From Helicobacter ganmani (GTDB lineage: Bacteria > Campylobacterota > Campylobacteria > Campylobacterales > Helicobacteraceae): a stretch of 64,000 nt of DNA. A program made the position numbers and the translations under genes. Positions 25,522 through 32,644 of the stretch are shown here, in pieces. How positions within the stretch are numbered: the stretch's first letter is position 1; each line of letters starts with the position of its first letter. Location: contig NZ_NXLS01000008.1 in the NCBI RefSeq assembly GCF_003364315.1, positions 23,673-87,672 of the forward strand. The letters run 5' to 3'. A model generated the notes under the pieces. That model had not been told where the DNA came from, ran no database searches, and saw only the letters and a program-made list of their open reading frames with translations.

Positions 25522-25618
25522 TGCTATCCCTTCCAGCAATTTTACTCAATTGTTTTAGCAGAGATTCACTCAATCTACTCCCAATTCCACTTGCCAAAAT
25601 AATCATATAAGTTTTCAT
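25502..25618 (-). pseudogene. N-terminal remnant of an IspD-like nucleotidyltransferase
   Basis: A 38-codon reading frame from ATG at 25618 whose first residues, YMIILASGIGSRL and then KQLSKIAG, match the start of cytidylyl/nucleotidyltransferases of the IspD type (nucleotide-binding LASGxGxR). It ends at TGA inside the start of the acetyltransferase gene, so the catalytic body is gone. It may now act as a leader peptide: its last codons contain the Shine-Dalgarno of the acetyltransferase. Probably the scar of a deletion that joined two parts of the cluster. Confidence 0.65.
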
Positions 25619-25750
25619 TATCTTTGCCTTATTGCTCCAAACTTTTTAGAATTTGTATTTGAGATATTATCATAAAATTTTAATAATTTAAATATAACTA
25701 GAAGTGTTTTGTCTTGTGAGAAAATGCGGATAATTTCATAAAAGTTTTTG

Positions 25751-25756
25751 TATAAT
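25751..25756 (+). promoter_or_regulatory. -10 element of the ketoisomerase pair
   Basis: TATAAT 28 bases upstream of the ATG of the first FdtA-like gene, at the start of the only plus-strand transcription unit within the sugar cluster. Confidence 0.6.
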
Positions 25757-25784
25757 GTGATTTGATAAATGCAAATTAGGAAAA

Positions 25785-26234
25785 ATGATGAATTATGAAT
25801 TGATAGACTTTGTTGATTTTAGCGATGAAAAAGGTTCTTTGGTTGCGTGTGAGTATCAAAAAAACTGCCCTTTTGATATTAAAAGAGTGTTTTATATCTT
25901 TGATGTGAATCCTAATGCGATTAGAGGGCGACACGCCAATAGAGATTCTGAATTTTTATTTGTTGCTCTTAATGGTAGTTGTAAAATAAAAATTGATAAT
26001 GGCAAGATTCAAGAAACGCTTATACTTAATAACCCAAAACAAGGCTTATATGTAGGTAAAATGCTATGGAAAGAAATGTTTGATTTCTCCAAAGGTTGCG
26101 TGTTGCTTGTGATGAGCAATACACCTTATAATAAAGGCGAGTATATTAATGATTATATGATGTATGCTCATAAAGTATCGGGGGGGGGGCATAAGATAAA
26201 CCTTGTTGTTCCCTTAAGTTTCAATGTGGCTTAA
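25785..26234 (+). CDS. FdtA/WxcM-like cupin, variant sugar 3,4-ketoisomerase with 3' poly-G tract
   Basis: Cupin of the dTDP-4-keto-6-deoxyglucose 3,4-ketoisomerase family, 149 residues. It keeps the family scaffold (FDIKRVFYIFDV, GLYVGKMLWKEMFDF). The active-site motif is IRGRHANRDSEFLF where FdtA and QdtA have RGxHxHK: the second histidine of the pair is Asn. It may therefore have altered specificity, another reaction or a regulatory role. A ten-base G tract (26180-26189) follows the domain. In the present frame the protein gains a tail (HKINLVVPLSFNVA) ending 9 bases before the next gene; in the other frames it stops within 3 codons. Good TATAAT promoter upstream. Confidence 0.82.
   Translation: MMNYELIDFVDFSDEKGSLVACEYQKNCPFDIKRVFYIFDVNPNAIRGRHANRDSEFLFVALNGSCKIKIDNGKIQETLILNNPKQGLYVGKMLWKEMFDFSKGCVLLVMSNTPYNKGEYINDYMMYAHKVSGGGHKINLVVPLSFNVA
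26180..26189 (+). repeat. Poly-G tract G10, 3' end of the first FdtA-like gene
   Basis: Followed by CATAAGATAA, which supplies stops in both other frames. State: long frame, ending next to the start of the second isomerase gene. Confidence 0.88.
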
Positions 26235-26243
26235 GGTTACAAG

Positions 26244-26645
26244 ATGAATTATAAACTTCTCTCACTCCAAACCATAGGCGATGAAAGAGGCAAATTAGTA
26301 TCCTTAGAATCTCTTAAAAACTTGCCCTTTGCTATAAAAAGAGTGTATTATATGTTTGATACATCGCCTGATGAGCCGCGAGGATTCCACGCTCACAAAG
26401 AACTAGAACAACTTGTCATTGCCATAGATGGCGCGTGTGAGTTTGTGCTTGATGATGGTAAAAGCAAAGAATCTGTATGGCTTAATCGCCCTGATTTTGG
26501 GTTGTATATTGGCAAAAATATGTGGCGAGAAATGCGGAACTTCTCTTATGGGTGCAAACTAATGATATTGGCAAGTGATTATTATGATGAGAGTGAGTAT
26601 ATTAGAGATTATGCAGAGTTTTTAGAAATAATAAAAAGGGTATAA
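26244..26645 (+). CDS. fdtA: dTDP-4-keto-6-deoxyglucose 3,4-ketoisomerase (FdtA/QdtA-like)
   Basis: Isomerises dTDP-4-keto-6-deoxyglucose to the 3-keto sugar used by the FdtB-type aminotransferase. The 133-residue cupin has the canonical motif PRGFHAHKELEQLVIAIDG with both active-site histidines, plus FAIKRVYYMFDT, GLYIGKNMWREM and ILASDYYDESEYIRDY, all close to characterised FdtA. Length is normal. It lies 9 bases after the variant paralogue. FdtA and QdtA differ in C4 stereochemistry, which cannot be assigned by eye, so the product may be the Fuc3N or the Qui3N precursor. Confidence 0.88.
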   Translation: MNYKLLSLQTIGDERGKLVSLESLKNLPFAIKRVYYMFDTSPDEPRGFHAHKELEQLVIAIDGACEFVLDDGKSKESVWLNRPDFGLYIGKNMWREMRNFSYGCKLMILASDYYDESEYIRDYAEFLEIIKRV

Positions 26646-26669
26646 GAGCAAATCATAGACATTTTTTGA

Positions 26670-27148
26670 GATAAACGCTTTGGAGCTTTATTTTCTTTTC
26701 TTCATTCTGTCTATGAAGCAAAATCTGCGGTAGGCTCATTTTTAAAATATTATGATATTTTATATAATGTAATGGCAAAAAAATACAGATATAGACTTTA
26801 TTTTTCGTCCTCACCCATTGCTTTTTGCGCAATTATCTAAAGAAGATTGTTGGGGAGAGACAAAAATACAAGTATATTTTGATAAAGTCTGTGCTTTAAA
26901 TAATGTTGCTTACTCTACACACAGAGCAATGTTGGACAGAGTTTGGGAAAAAATGTGTCGGGGTGCATTATGGAATCTATAATGCAAAAGATTTAGATAC
27001 ATTTATAGAATCTGTGAGAAATGGACAAGATGCACTCAAAGAGCATAGAATAGCTTTTGCCAAAAATGAAGTGATGATAAACTATCCCCACACCACGCAA
27101 AAAATCTATGAAAATTTAGTGCAATCTATTTTTGACAAGAAAGAATAA
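26670..27148 (+). pseudogene. Decayed CDP-glycerol glycerophosphotransferase-like gene
   Basis: Remnant readable only by changing frame at least twice: frame of 26670 (LHSVYEAKSAVGSFLKYYD), then frame of 26791 (IDFIFRPHPLLFAQLSKE and VYFDKVCALNNVAYST), then frame of 26903 (KKCVGVHYGIYNAKDLDTFI to INYPHTTQKIYENLV). The pieces resemble consecutive parts of glycerophosphotransferase-like proteins of Campylobacter surface-glycan loci. The segment that should join the second and third pieces is missing, as is the N-terminal half. There is no start codon or ribosome-binding site at the left end. Identification is by memory of family motifs and is moderate. Confidence 0.6.
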
Positions 27149-27152
27149 ATAA

Positions 27153-27760
27153 CTACTGCTCAATTCTCCTAACCAATCTCGCGGGATTTCCTGCGATAAG
27201 AGAATCTGCCTCAAAAGATTGTGTTACCACACTTCCAGCTGCTACTACACAACCTCTGCCAAGTTTTACGCCTTTAAGAATAATGACATTATTACCAATG
27301 AAACAATCATCGCCTATATCAATATCTGCGCTTTTTATCGCATCGTAATTACTTCTCTCTTTTATTCTAATGCCGTGAAAATCAGCATTTAGAGCTTGAA
27401 AATTTACTCCAATAAAGCAGTTTTCACCTATTGTAATCTTATGTCTTAAAGCAGTGAGGGCAAAATTATTATTAATATATGTTCGTTTTTTAACAATTAT
27501 ATACCCCCCCCCCGCACATCAATATAATTATGACAAGTATAAAAATAAGCGGAAGGAAAGTATCCTAAATGCACCTCACTATCAATATGAATTTGCCCAT
27601 CACTTTGATGATTGCCCAAACGATGAAATAAAGTTGGAGAGAGAATCTTAAAATCTCCCTGCACCTTAACATTAGATAAGATATACCTATAATACCAAAT
27701 CTTTAATCTCTGAATAGGCTTTAGTTGCCTTAATCTCCGTGCCAATTTAGCAATACTCAT
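27153..27760 (-). CDS. Phase-OFF left-handed beta-helix acyltransferase (frameshift at poly-G)
   Basis: Hexapeptide-repeat acetyl/acyltransferase split by a ten-base G tract (27504-27513). From ATG at 27760 (AAGGGG upstream) the frame gives 87 residues (IWYYRYILSNVKVQGDFKIL to YFYTCHNYIDVRGGGI) and stops at once after the tract. Restoring one base (11 G, or losing two) continues into TIGENCFIGVNFQALNADF, IGDDCFIGNNVIILKG, VVAAGSVVTQSF and the terminal AGNPARLVRRIEQ, stopping at 27153; the whole would be about 202 residues. Every part is otherwise intact, so this is a contingency gene in the OFF state and not a dead gene. It is last in the rmlA-rmlB-radical SAM operon. Confidence 0.85.
27504..27513 (-). 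repeat. Poly-G tract (G10 on coding strand) switching the acyltransferase OFF
   Basis: Ten C on the plus strand, in the middle of the gene. With 10 G, TAA follows one codon after the tract; with 9, TAA follows after four codons; with 8 or 11 the full frame is open. Confidence 0.9.
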
Positions 27761-27813
27761 TTTTTCCCCTTAAACTTTTGTGGCATAAAATTATAGAATC
27801 TAAGCTTAAGATT

Positions 27814-28848
27814 CTATAAAAATTCGCTGTTAATTACTTCAAGCTGGAGTTTATCTAAAGTTTTATTAAAATTATCATTTCGGCATAAAATTGGGCAGTT
27901 CTTACAATCAATACTCTCATACACTTCTCTTATCCTGCTTCCTCGCCAAATCTCCTCCAAACTCTGCTCTCTTAAATCTCCGAGCAAATGTGCAGGGCTT
28001 TGACGGAAGTGCAAACAAGCCCAAACTTTGAAATCCGCACTGATACAAGTGCTAAAAAACATTCCGTGGCATTTCTCATAGCCACGATTAGCCGCATTGT
28101 GCATTTGATTATATTTTTGATAACTTGCTAGGATTTTAAAATCCGCTTCTTCGTATTTATTTTGCAGTTCCAAAAGGATTGGGGCAATATCAAAAGTATC
28201 GCCGGTAAATGGGCGAAACTGCACAAAATCAATGCCTTTTTGTCTTTTGGTAATATCTTTTATAAGCTTCACAAAGCTTTCCATATCCTCTCGCGTCTCT
28301 TGGCTTGTTAAAAATCCTATCCCAAAGCTAATTTTAGAATCCATTTGTGTTTTTATCCTTGCAAACATCTCAATATTCTCTAAAGTTTTAGCGAAATGAT
28401 GAGGTTTCATTCCGTGTATTTTCTCATACATTGGCACACTTCCCGCATCAAGGGAGATTCTAAAATACTCCAAATTCTGTGCAATCACACGACACTTTTG
28501 CTCATCAAGCAATCCACCATTAGAATTGCACCCGATATTCATTCCTGCGCGTTTTATCTCCTCTATCGCATAACTAAAATGTGGGCTTAGAGTCGGCTCG
28601 CCTCCGCCAGATAGAATCACGCCCTTATTCTCAAGACTTTTTAGTCCTGCAATAATCACATCAATTTGCTCCTTGCTTAACTCTGCATTGTTTTCATTAT
28701 GCCCACAGCAACCCGGACAGCGGTGATTGCATTTATTTGTCAAATCTAACTCGGTAACAACAAGTGTTTTATGCGCATTCATAAAATAATCAATCTTGTC
28801 GGTATAACGCAAAATTTTTTCGTGTGAATTGAAGTGATTTACTTTCAT
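27814..28848 (-). CDS. Radical SAM protein with SPASM-like C-terminal domain
   Basis: Iron-sulfur enzyme that cleaves S-adenosylmethionine to start radical chemistry. The 344-residue product has the cluster motif CNHRCPGC (CxxxCxxC) near residue 37, VILSGGGEPTLSPHF (SAM-binding GGE) and a C-terminal cysteine-rich region (CHGMFFSTC, WACLHF, IDCKNCPILC) typical of SPASM auxiliary-cluster domains. Related proteins modify peptides or act in sugar and cofactor pathways. No substrate can be named. The ATG overlaps the rmlB stop (ATGA) and an AAAGGGAG Shine-Dalgarno lies within the rmlB tail, so its translation may vary with the rmlB poly-G tract. Confidence 0.87.
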   Translation of the reverse strand: MKVNHFNSHEKILRYTDKIDYFMNAHKTLVVTELDLTNKCNHRCPGCCGHNENNAELSKEQIDVIIAGLKSLENKGVILSGGGEPTLSPHFSYAIEEIKRAGMNIGCNSNGGLLDEQKCRVIAQNLEYFRISLDAGSVPMYEKIHGMKPHHFAKTLENIEMFARIKTQMDSKISFGIGFLTSQETREDMESFVKLIKDITKRQKGIDFVQFRPFTGDTFDIAPILLELQNKYEEADFKILASYQKYNQMHNAANRGYEKCHGMFFSTCISADFKVWACLHFRQSPAHLLGDLREQSLEEIWRGSRIREVYESIDCKNCPILCRNDNFNKTLDKLQLEVINSEFL

Positions 28849-29957
28849 CTAAACTCCCTTTTTCGTAAGATAAAGGAGTGCATAAAAAGCAATAAAAGAG
28901 GCAAAAAAGTAAGAATTAAGAGTTTATTAACCCCCCCCCCCGCAAGAGGAATTGAAGTATATTTATAAATATAAAAATCTATTGTTTGAGAAAGATTGGT
29001 ATAAAAATCACTTGGTTTGAACCCAAATAAACGCGTCATTTTACTAGAATCTATCGCATATCGTCTATCGTGTCCTGCTCTATCTTGGACAAATGTAATT
29101 TGCTCTTTGTAACTGCGCTCTTTGGGGCATTTTTTATCCAACATCTCACAAATAATTTGTGCAAGCTCTATATTGCTTTGCTCATTTTCTCCACCGATAT
29201 TAAAACTCTGCCCAAAATAAGAGGAATGAAACACCTTATCAATCGCTTTGCAATGATCTTGCACAAAAAGCCAATCACGGATATTTTGTCCATCACCATA
29301 AATAGGAATCTCACTGCCAGCCAAAGCATTACGGATAATCGTAGGAATAAGCTTTTCATCGTGCTGCTTTGGTCCATAGTTGTTAGAACAATTTGTGATA
29401 AAAGTTTTCAACCCATAGGTATGATGATAACTCCTAACCAACATATCGCTTGAAGCTTTGGAAGCAGAATAAGGCGAATTGGGTGCATAAGGCGTGGATT
29501 CACTAAAATATCCGCTTTCTCCTAATGAGCCAAATACCTCATCAGTGCTAATATGATGAAAAATACAATGCTCTTTGTTTGTCTTAGGGCGACTTGGCGC
29601 ATCAAACCAGTTTAAATACGCATTATGCAGTAAATTAAAAGTGCCATTGACATTTGTTTCTACAAAGGCACTTGGATTTTTTATAGAATTATCCACGTGA
29701 GATTCTGCGGCAAAATGAATCACACCCTCAATATCATAATGCGCAAAAAGTTCCTTAATAAAGTCTTTATCGCAAATATCGCCTTGTCTAAACTCATAAT
29801 TTGGCGTATTCTCTGCACCTTGGAGATTGCGCAAATCTCCTGCATAAGTTAAAGAATCCACATTGATAAGGCGATACTGCGGGTATTTATGCAAAAAATA
29901 GAGAATAAAATTACTCCCGATAAACCCTGCTCCACCTGTGATAAGGAGATTTTTCAT
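28845..29957 (-). CDS. rmlB: dTDP-glucose 4,6-dehydratase with phase-variable hydrophobic tail
   Basis: Converts dTDP-glucose to dTDP-4-keto-6-deoxyglucose, the branch point for 6-deoxyhexoses. The extended-SDR hallmarks are present: GGAGFIGSNF (residues 7-16), HISTDEVFGSLG with Thr-Asp-Glu, YSASKASSD with the YxxxK pair, and RDWLFVQDHC. The natural domain ends near residue 338. There an 11-base G tract (28931-28941) joins it to a strongly hydrophobic tail (LLILTFLPLLLLFMHSFIL) with a basic end, giving 370 residues and an ATGA overlap with the radical SAM gene. With one G fewer or more, the protein would stop after at most four more residues. Its start overlaps the rmlA stop (TAATG). Confidence 0.95.
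   Translation of the reverse strand: MKNLLITGGAGFIGSNFILYFLHKYPQYRLINVDSLTYAGDLRNLQGAENTPNYEFRQGDICDKDFIKELFAHYDIEGVIHFAAESHVDNSIKNPSAFVETNVNGTFNLLHNAYLNWFDAPSRPKTNKEHCIFHHISTDEVFGSLGESGYFSESTPYAPNSPYSASKASSDMLVRSYHHTYGLKTFITNCSNNYGPKQHDEKLIPTIIRNALAGSEIPIYGDGQNIRDWLFVQDHCKAIDKVFHSSYFGQSFNIGGENEQSNIELAQIICEMLDKKCPKERSYKEQITFVQDRAGHDRRYAIDSSKMTRLFGFKPSDFYTNLSQTIDFYIYKYTSIPLAGGGVNKLLILTFLPLLLLFMHSFILRKREFR
28931..28941 (-). repeat. Poly-G tract (G11 on coding strand), 3' end of rmlB
   Basis: Preceded by TTGC, followed by TTAATAAA. It determines whether RmlB carries a membrane-anchor-like tail and whether ribosomes reach the start of the next gene. State: long frame. Confidence 0.9.
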
Positions 29958-30832
29958 TATTTTTCCTCTAAAAGTTGGCGAAGATACTGCCCATAGCCAC
30001 TTTTACTTAAGCTTTCAGCCCTTTGTAAAAGCTGCCCTTTATCTATCCAGCCATTATGATAAGCAATTTCCTCTAAACACGCGATTTTATAGCCTTGTCT
30101 TAATTCAATAGTTTGCACAAAACTTGAAGCTTCCACAAGACTATCGTGTGTGCCCGTATCAAGCCACGCAAAGCCACGCCCTAAACTTTGAGAACGAAGT
30201 TTGCCCGCTTTAAAATAAGCAATATTGACATCAGTAATTTCTAATTCCCCTCGTGGGCTTGGTTTAAGCGATTTTGCTATCTCTATGGCAGTATTATCAT
30301 AAAAATATAATCCTGTGGCAGCAAGATTGCTCTTTGGCTTGCAAGGCTTTTCTTCTAAACTCACAACCGCTCCATTGGCGTCCATTTCTACTACACCAAA
30401 ACGTTCTGGGTCTTTGACACGATAAGAAAATATAGTTGCTTTGCCTTTGTTAGCTTCCTCTTTTGCCTCTAAAAGCATTAGCGAGAATCCTTGCCCGTAA
30501 AAAACATTATCCCCTAAAATCAAAGCAAGATTCTCATCTTTCACAAAATTCTCTGCCAAAATCAACCCTTGAGCCAATCCATCAGGAGAGGGCTGCACAC
30601 AATATTGAATCTCCATACCTAGCCAATCTCCATTCCCAAAAATCTCTTGGAATCTCGGCGTATCTTTGGGGGTAGAGATAATTAAAACCTCACGAATTTG
30701 TGCAAGCATTAACACAGAAAACGGATAATAAATCATTGGTTTGTCATAAATAGGCAAAAGTTGCTTTGAGAGCATCAAAGTAGTAGGATACAATCTTGTT
30801 CCACTTCCACCCGCTAATATAATGCCTTTCAT
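29957..30832 (-). CDS. rmlA: Glucose-1-phosphate thymidylyltransferase
   Basis: Makes dTDP-glucose from dTTP and glucose-1-phosphate, the first step of the dTDP-deoxysugar pathway. The 291-residue sequence starts [20 protein letters not shown] with the nucleotidyltransferase signature, followed by [48 protein letters not shown] and [12 protein letters not shown]. Length matches the family. First gene of the minus-strand operon rmlA-rmlB-radical SAM-acyltransferase. The 126 bases upstream are very AT-rich and hold the likely promoter, without a clear consensus. No rmlC or rmlD lies in the window, consistent with an amino-deoxyhexose rather than rhamnose. Confidence 0.97.
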   Translation of the reverse strand: MKGIILAGGSGTRLYPTTLMLSKQLLPIYDKPMIYYPFSVLMLAQIREVLIISTPKDTPRFQEIFGNGDWLGMEIQYCVQPSPDGLAQGLILAENFVKDENLALILGDNVFYGQGFSLMLLEAKEEANKGKATIFSYRVKDPERFGVVEMDANGAVVSLEEKPCKPKSNLAATGLYFYDNTAIEIAKSLKPSPRGELEITDVNIAYFKAGKLRSQSLGRGFAWLDTGTHDSLVEASSFVQTIELRQGYKIACLEEIAYHNGWIDKGQLLQRAESLSKSGYGQYLRQLLEEK

Positions 30833-30958
30833 AGAAATTCCTTAAATAAATATCACTAAAATAGATTATCAAAAATTTATATTAACATATTATTTATAAA
30901 TTTTATCAAACACTCAAATTTAACTTGCTATCCCCATATATTATCTATTTACAGTCTC

Positions 30959-31768
30959 TTAATATATCCTATACATCACCCGAATGCGAATCTTAGTTTT
31001 CACACTTGGATAAGGATAGTCCTTATAGGCGATTTTGATTGTATGCACGCTATTATCATCTAGCAGGGTAAAGCCACTTGGCGTAAGGAGTTTAAGGTCA
31101 GAAATATCTCCATTAGGATACAAATAAAATTCCACGATATTGTCCCCTTGTTGTCCCATCTTACCCGCGATTGTTGGATATTTCAAATACCTTTGTGTAA
31201 TGCGTCCGATTCCACTTAAATTATCCTTGATAAACTTCCTTTGCTCCGTATCAAGCGAACCAAACTCCTCGCCATAGAGGTCTTTTACCTCCTGATTGGA
31301 CATATCTTTGCCAAAATCATAAATAGAGGGGGAATGCGGCGCACCAACCGCACCCGAAGCATTTTGGTGATTCTGGGTGGATTGCGTCTGTGGTCTTGCT
31401 AGGCTTTGCGCTAAAGACTCGCTCAAGGCTTTTGAGATTTGCTTCGTTGCAGGCTTAGATTGTGCGGATTTTGATTGATTTGTTTGAGGCTTTGGCTTCT
31501 TAGGTTTTTCTACTTTTGCTTTTGGGGATTCTTGCATACGCGGTGTAGATTCCGATCTCGCCTGTGGTGCAGGAGCTTGCTCTCTACTCTGCCCCTCTCC
31601 ACCTTGTGAAAATCTAAAATGCTTCAAACTCACGCGTTCTCCCTCTTGCGTCCCCAAACGCGGAGGGTGATACAAATCACTTAAGTGCGACTCCCACAAA
31701 AAAAGCAAAAGCAACAATGCGTGAATTGCTAAAGATAGAAAAAGTGCGAGAAAATTATTTCGCTTCAC
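30959..31768 (-). CDS. TonB-family energy transducer-like protein
   Basis: The 269-residue protein has one N-terminal transmembrane segment (FLALFLSLAIHALLLLLFLW, about residues 6-24), a Pro/Lys/Gln/Ser-rich periplasmic stretch (roughly 60-145) and a C-terminal TonB-like domain (ITQRYLKYPTIAGKMGQQGD, VEFYLYPNGDISDLKL, then a basic YxxYPYP segment). This is TonB topology, though no exbB or exbD lies nearby. Instead it overlaps FliO by 14 bases. It may energise a receptor such as the one at 12.7 kb, or it may be a TonB-like protein with a cell-envelope role tied to motility. Confidence 0.8.
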   Translation of the reverse strand: MKRNNFLALFLSLAIHALLLLLFLWESHLSDLYHPPRLGTQEGERVSLKHFRFSQGGEGQSREQAPAPQARSESTPRMQESPKAKVEKPKKPKPQTNQSKSAQSKPATKQISKALSESLAQSLARPQTQSTQNHQNASGAVGAPHSPSIYDFGKDMSNQEVKDLYGEEFGSLDTEQRKFIKDNLSGIGRITQRYLKYPTIAGKMGQQGDNIVEFYLYPNGDISDLKLLTPSGFTLLDDNSVHTIKIAYKDYPYPSVKTKIRIRVMYRIY

Positions 31769-32279
31769 TTGGCAACTCTTGCTCTAATAATTCCTTAAAT
31801 GATTCTTGCGTGGCACTCTCCGATTCTATGGAATAAGAATCCACCAATTTTGCATAACTATTACCCAAAATAACTAAATACCGCTTTTGATAAGCTTCAA
31901 ACACAATCAACTTGCTATTTAACCCCAAAGTTGTAATAGATTGCACTTGCACGGCACTTGTTGAATTTTTTGCGTCAAACAATGCACCCAATACATTAGG
32001 TTTGGTAGCCTTGATTTGTGGGGAATTGAGGCGATTTTTCACATACCATAAAAAAATTAAAAGCCCAACTAAAATTAAAATCACACCAAAATATTGCAAC
32101 ATATTAATGCTTTCAAGCGGAGATTTTCCCATTTCAAAAGCGAATTCTGAAATCTTAGAATCCGACGACATTCCTTGCAATGAAGATTCTGCGTTCGCAC
32201 TCTCTTCGCGCATTTGGCTTGCGTTTAGAATCACACCAAAAAAACATATTCCACACAAAAGTGCAAGCACTGCTCTCAT
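31755..32279 (-). CDS. fliO: FliO-like flagellar export protein
   Basis: Assembly factor for the flagellar type III export gate. The 174-residue product has a signal-like N-terminus, one strong transmembrane segment (about 64-83, YFGVILILVGLLIFLWYVKN) and the FliO cytoplasmic pattern SITTLGLNSKLIVFEAYQKR followed by YLVILGNSYAKLVDS. Sequence conservation of FliO is low, so context matters: it overlaps fliN by 4 bases (ATGA), an order also known in Campylobacter. Confidence 0.8.
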   Translation of the reverse strand: MRAVLALLCGICFFGVILNASQMREESANAESSLQGMSSDSKISEFAFEMGKSPLESINMLQYFGVILILVGLLIFLWYVKNRLNSPQIKATKPNVLGALFDAKNSTSAVQVQSITTLGLNSKLIVFEAYQKRYLVILGNSYAKLVDSYSIESESATQESFKELLEQELPSEAK

Positions 32280-32635
32280 ACCGTGCCGATACTCTCTCGT
32301 GTTAGATAATAAACAATCGCATTAGAATCAAGAATTTCATTTACGCGAATCGCGAGGTTTTTTTCATAAACCATTACTTCGCCCTTGCCGATGATTCGCC
32401 CATTAATATAAATCTCTACACTCTCTCCAGCAGGTTTTTGCAAGTCAATAATAGAGCCTTTCTCAAAGCGTAAAATATCCAACAGCGGCACTTTGGTAGA
32501 ACCAAGCTCGGATTTAAAAATCACTCCCATATCCAAAAGCCCGCTATAATTGTTTATAATCCCGTCTAAATACCGCACTAAATCTTCTTGTTTAGGGGCT
32601 TGGATTTTGGCTAATGTAAATTCATCTGCTGGCAT
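32276..32635 (-). CDS. fliN: Flagellar motor switch protein FliN
   Basis: C-ring component that helps set rotation direction and docks export cargo. The 119-residue product has the SpoA/FliN domain: LLDMGVIFKSELGSTKVPLL, LRFEKGSIIDLQKPAGESVE, INGRIIGKGEVMVYEKNLAI and RVNEIL. Length is normal for the group. It lies 9 bases downstream of the CheX-like gene and overlaps fliO. Confidence 0.94.
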   Translation of the reverse strand: MPADEFTLAKIQAPKQEDLVRYLDGIINNYSGLLDMGVIFKSELGSTKVPLLDILRFEKGSIIDLQKPAGESVEIYINGRIIGKGEVMVYEKNLAIRVNEILDSNAIVYYLTRESIGTV

Positions 32636-32644
32636 AACTTCCCT

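Noticed and set aside
26903..27148. Stand-alone 81-codon gene
   Set aside because: It is the C-terminal piece of a longer decayed gene whose earlier parts are in other frames upstream.
27497..27760. Independent 87-residue protein
   Set aside because: It is the N-terminal part of an acyltransferase interrupted by the G10 tract.
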